Shown here piece after piece: positions 63,525-64,000 of a stretch of DNA of 64,000 nt. The notes below the pieces were generated by a model that was not told the origin of the DNA, made no database searches, and saw only the letters and a list, made by a program, of their open reading frames with translations. How positions within the stretch are numbered: position 1 is the stretch's first letter; each line of letters opens with the position of its first letter. A program made the position numbers and the translations under genes. The DNA comes from Annona cherimola (taxonomy: Eukaryota; Streptophyta; Magnoliopsida; Magnoliales; Annonaceae): assembly GCA_030490835.1 (NCBI GenBank), contig CM059972.1, positions 87,839,137-87,903,136 of the forward strand, in the 5' to 3' direction.

Positions 63525-64000
63525 GGTCCTACTTCTATGAAATTCTTTTTTTTATAATTTCCTCCATATTTAAAATCTTGATGATTGATGAAAAATTCAC
63601 TTTATTCATTGTATTTATTATTATTTATATTATTGTGAAATTCCTCTCATTTATTTAATATTATTGTATACGGGTTTCATTTATAAATGTGTAAAAGCAA
63701 CATAATAAAATGATTTAATATTAAAATATCAATTTTAAAATAGTATTTTCAACTTCTAAACCTTATAAAATATCATTTCTGAGTGAATAAATGATTTTAT
63801 AAAGAATTATTATATTTTGATATATGTATAAATGAATCTAATTATTTTTCATAATTTATACATGAATATATATATATACATATATATTTCAACAAATTTT
63901 GCTCATAAATATACTTGATTAAGATGAAACTTGGTTTCTTTGATAAATAAATGGTATTAATTACAATGAATCGGTTGAATTTTCTATTAAGGATTAAAAT
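63525..64000 (+). mobile_element. Copy of the abundant TIR element family, cut by the window end
   Basis: GGTCCTACTTCTATGAAATT at the left is the family end. TTAAAATCTTGATGATTGAT, AAGCAACATAATAAAATGAT and TTTCTGAGTGAATAAATGAT follow in order. The right end lies at or beyond 64000. Confidence 0.65.

Overview
The window is nuclear DNA of a flowering plant; I cannot name the species. The evidence is an LSM2 gene with spliceosomal introns, a broken receptor-kinase leucine-rich-repeat gene close to the plant IMK2/IMK3 type, an Au-type SINE, a Ty1/copia element with an initiator-Met primer site, a gypsy-type gag element, plant L1-like LINE remains and a plant hAT transposase relic. The DNA is AT-rich and dominated by transposable elements. 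Only one gene looks intact: LSM2, on the minus strand at 29334-35033, encoding 93 residues in three coding exons.

Layout. 1-6853: a decayed copia element whose 5' LTR is cut by the window edge. 6854-12448: non-coding sequence, much of it resembling LTR remnants. 12449-23272: a non-autonomous gypsy-like element (LTR, PBS, gag, several unrecognised ORFs, no pol, LTR) whose gag is split by a 1.94-kb LTR-like insertion. 23273-29100: small inverted-repeat elements and a LINE 3' fragment. 29334-35033: LSM2, with a 5.3-kb second intron full of insertions (an hAT-type element, an Au SINE, a long hairpin) and another hAT-type element 146 bp upstream of the ATG. 35900-40850: short elements. 40870-43790: the LRR pseudogene, cut by three insertions that each keep a readable target-site duplication (TSD). 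44190-46380: hAT transposase relic. 46900-53390: palindromic elements, a tRNA-derived SINE and other short repeats. 53408-58046: a LINE carrying an hAT-type element that itself carries two further insertions. 58100-64000: more short elements.

The most distinctive signal is a family of nearly perfect palindromic elements of about 250-420 bp. Their inner arms are shared between copies, while their outermost 30-60 bp differ from copy to copy and are built from short self-complementary blocks. Four copies have 9-bp TSDs, which points to the Mutator superfamily. Two hAT-type families are also defined here by 8-bp TSDs: one with TIR TAGGGGTGCAACTTGGGC and one with TIR TAGGGGTRGGAATT. Family assignments and TSDs come from comparing sequence by eye; no alignment or database search was run.
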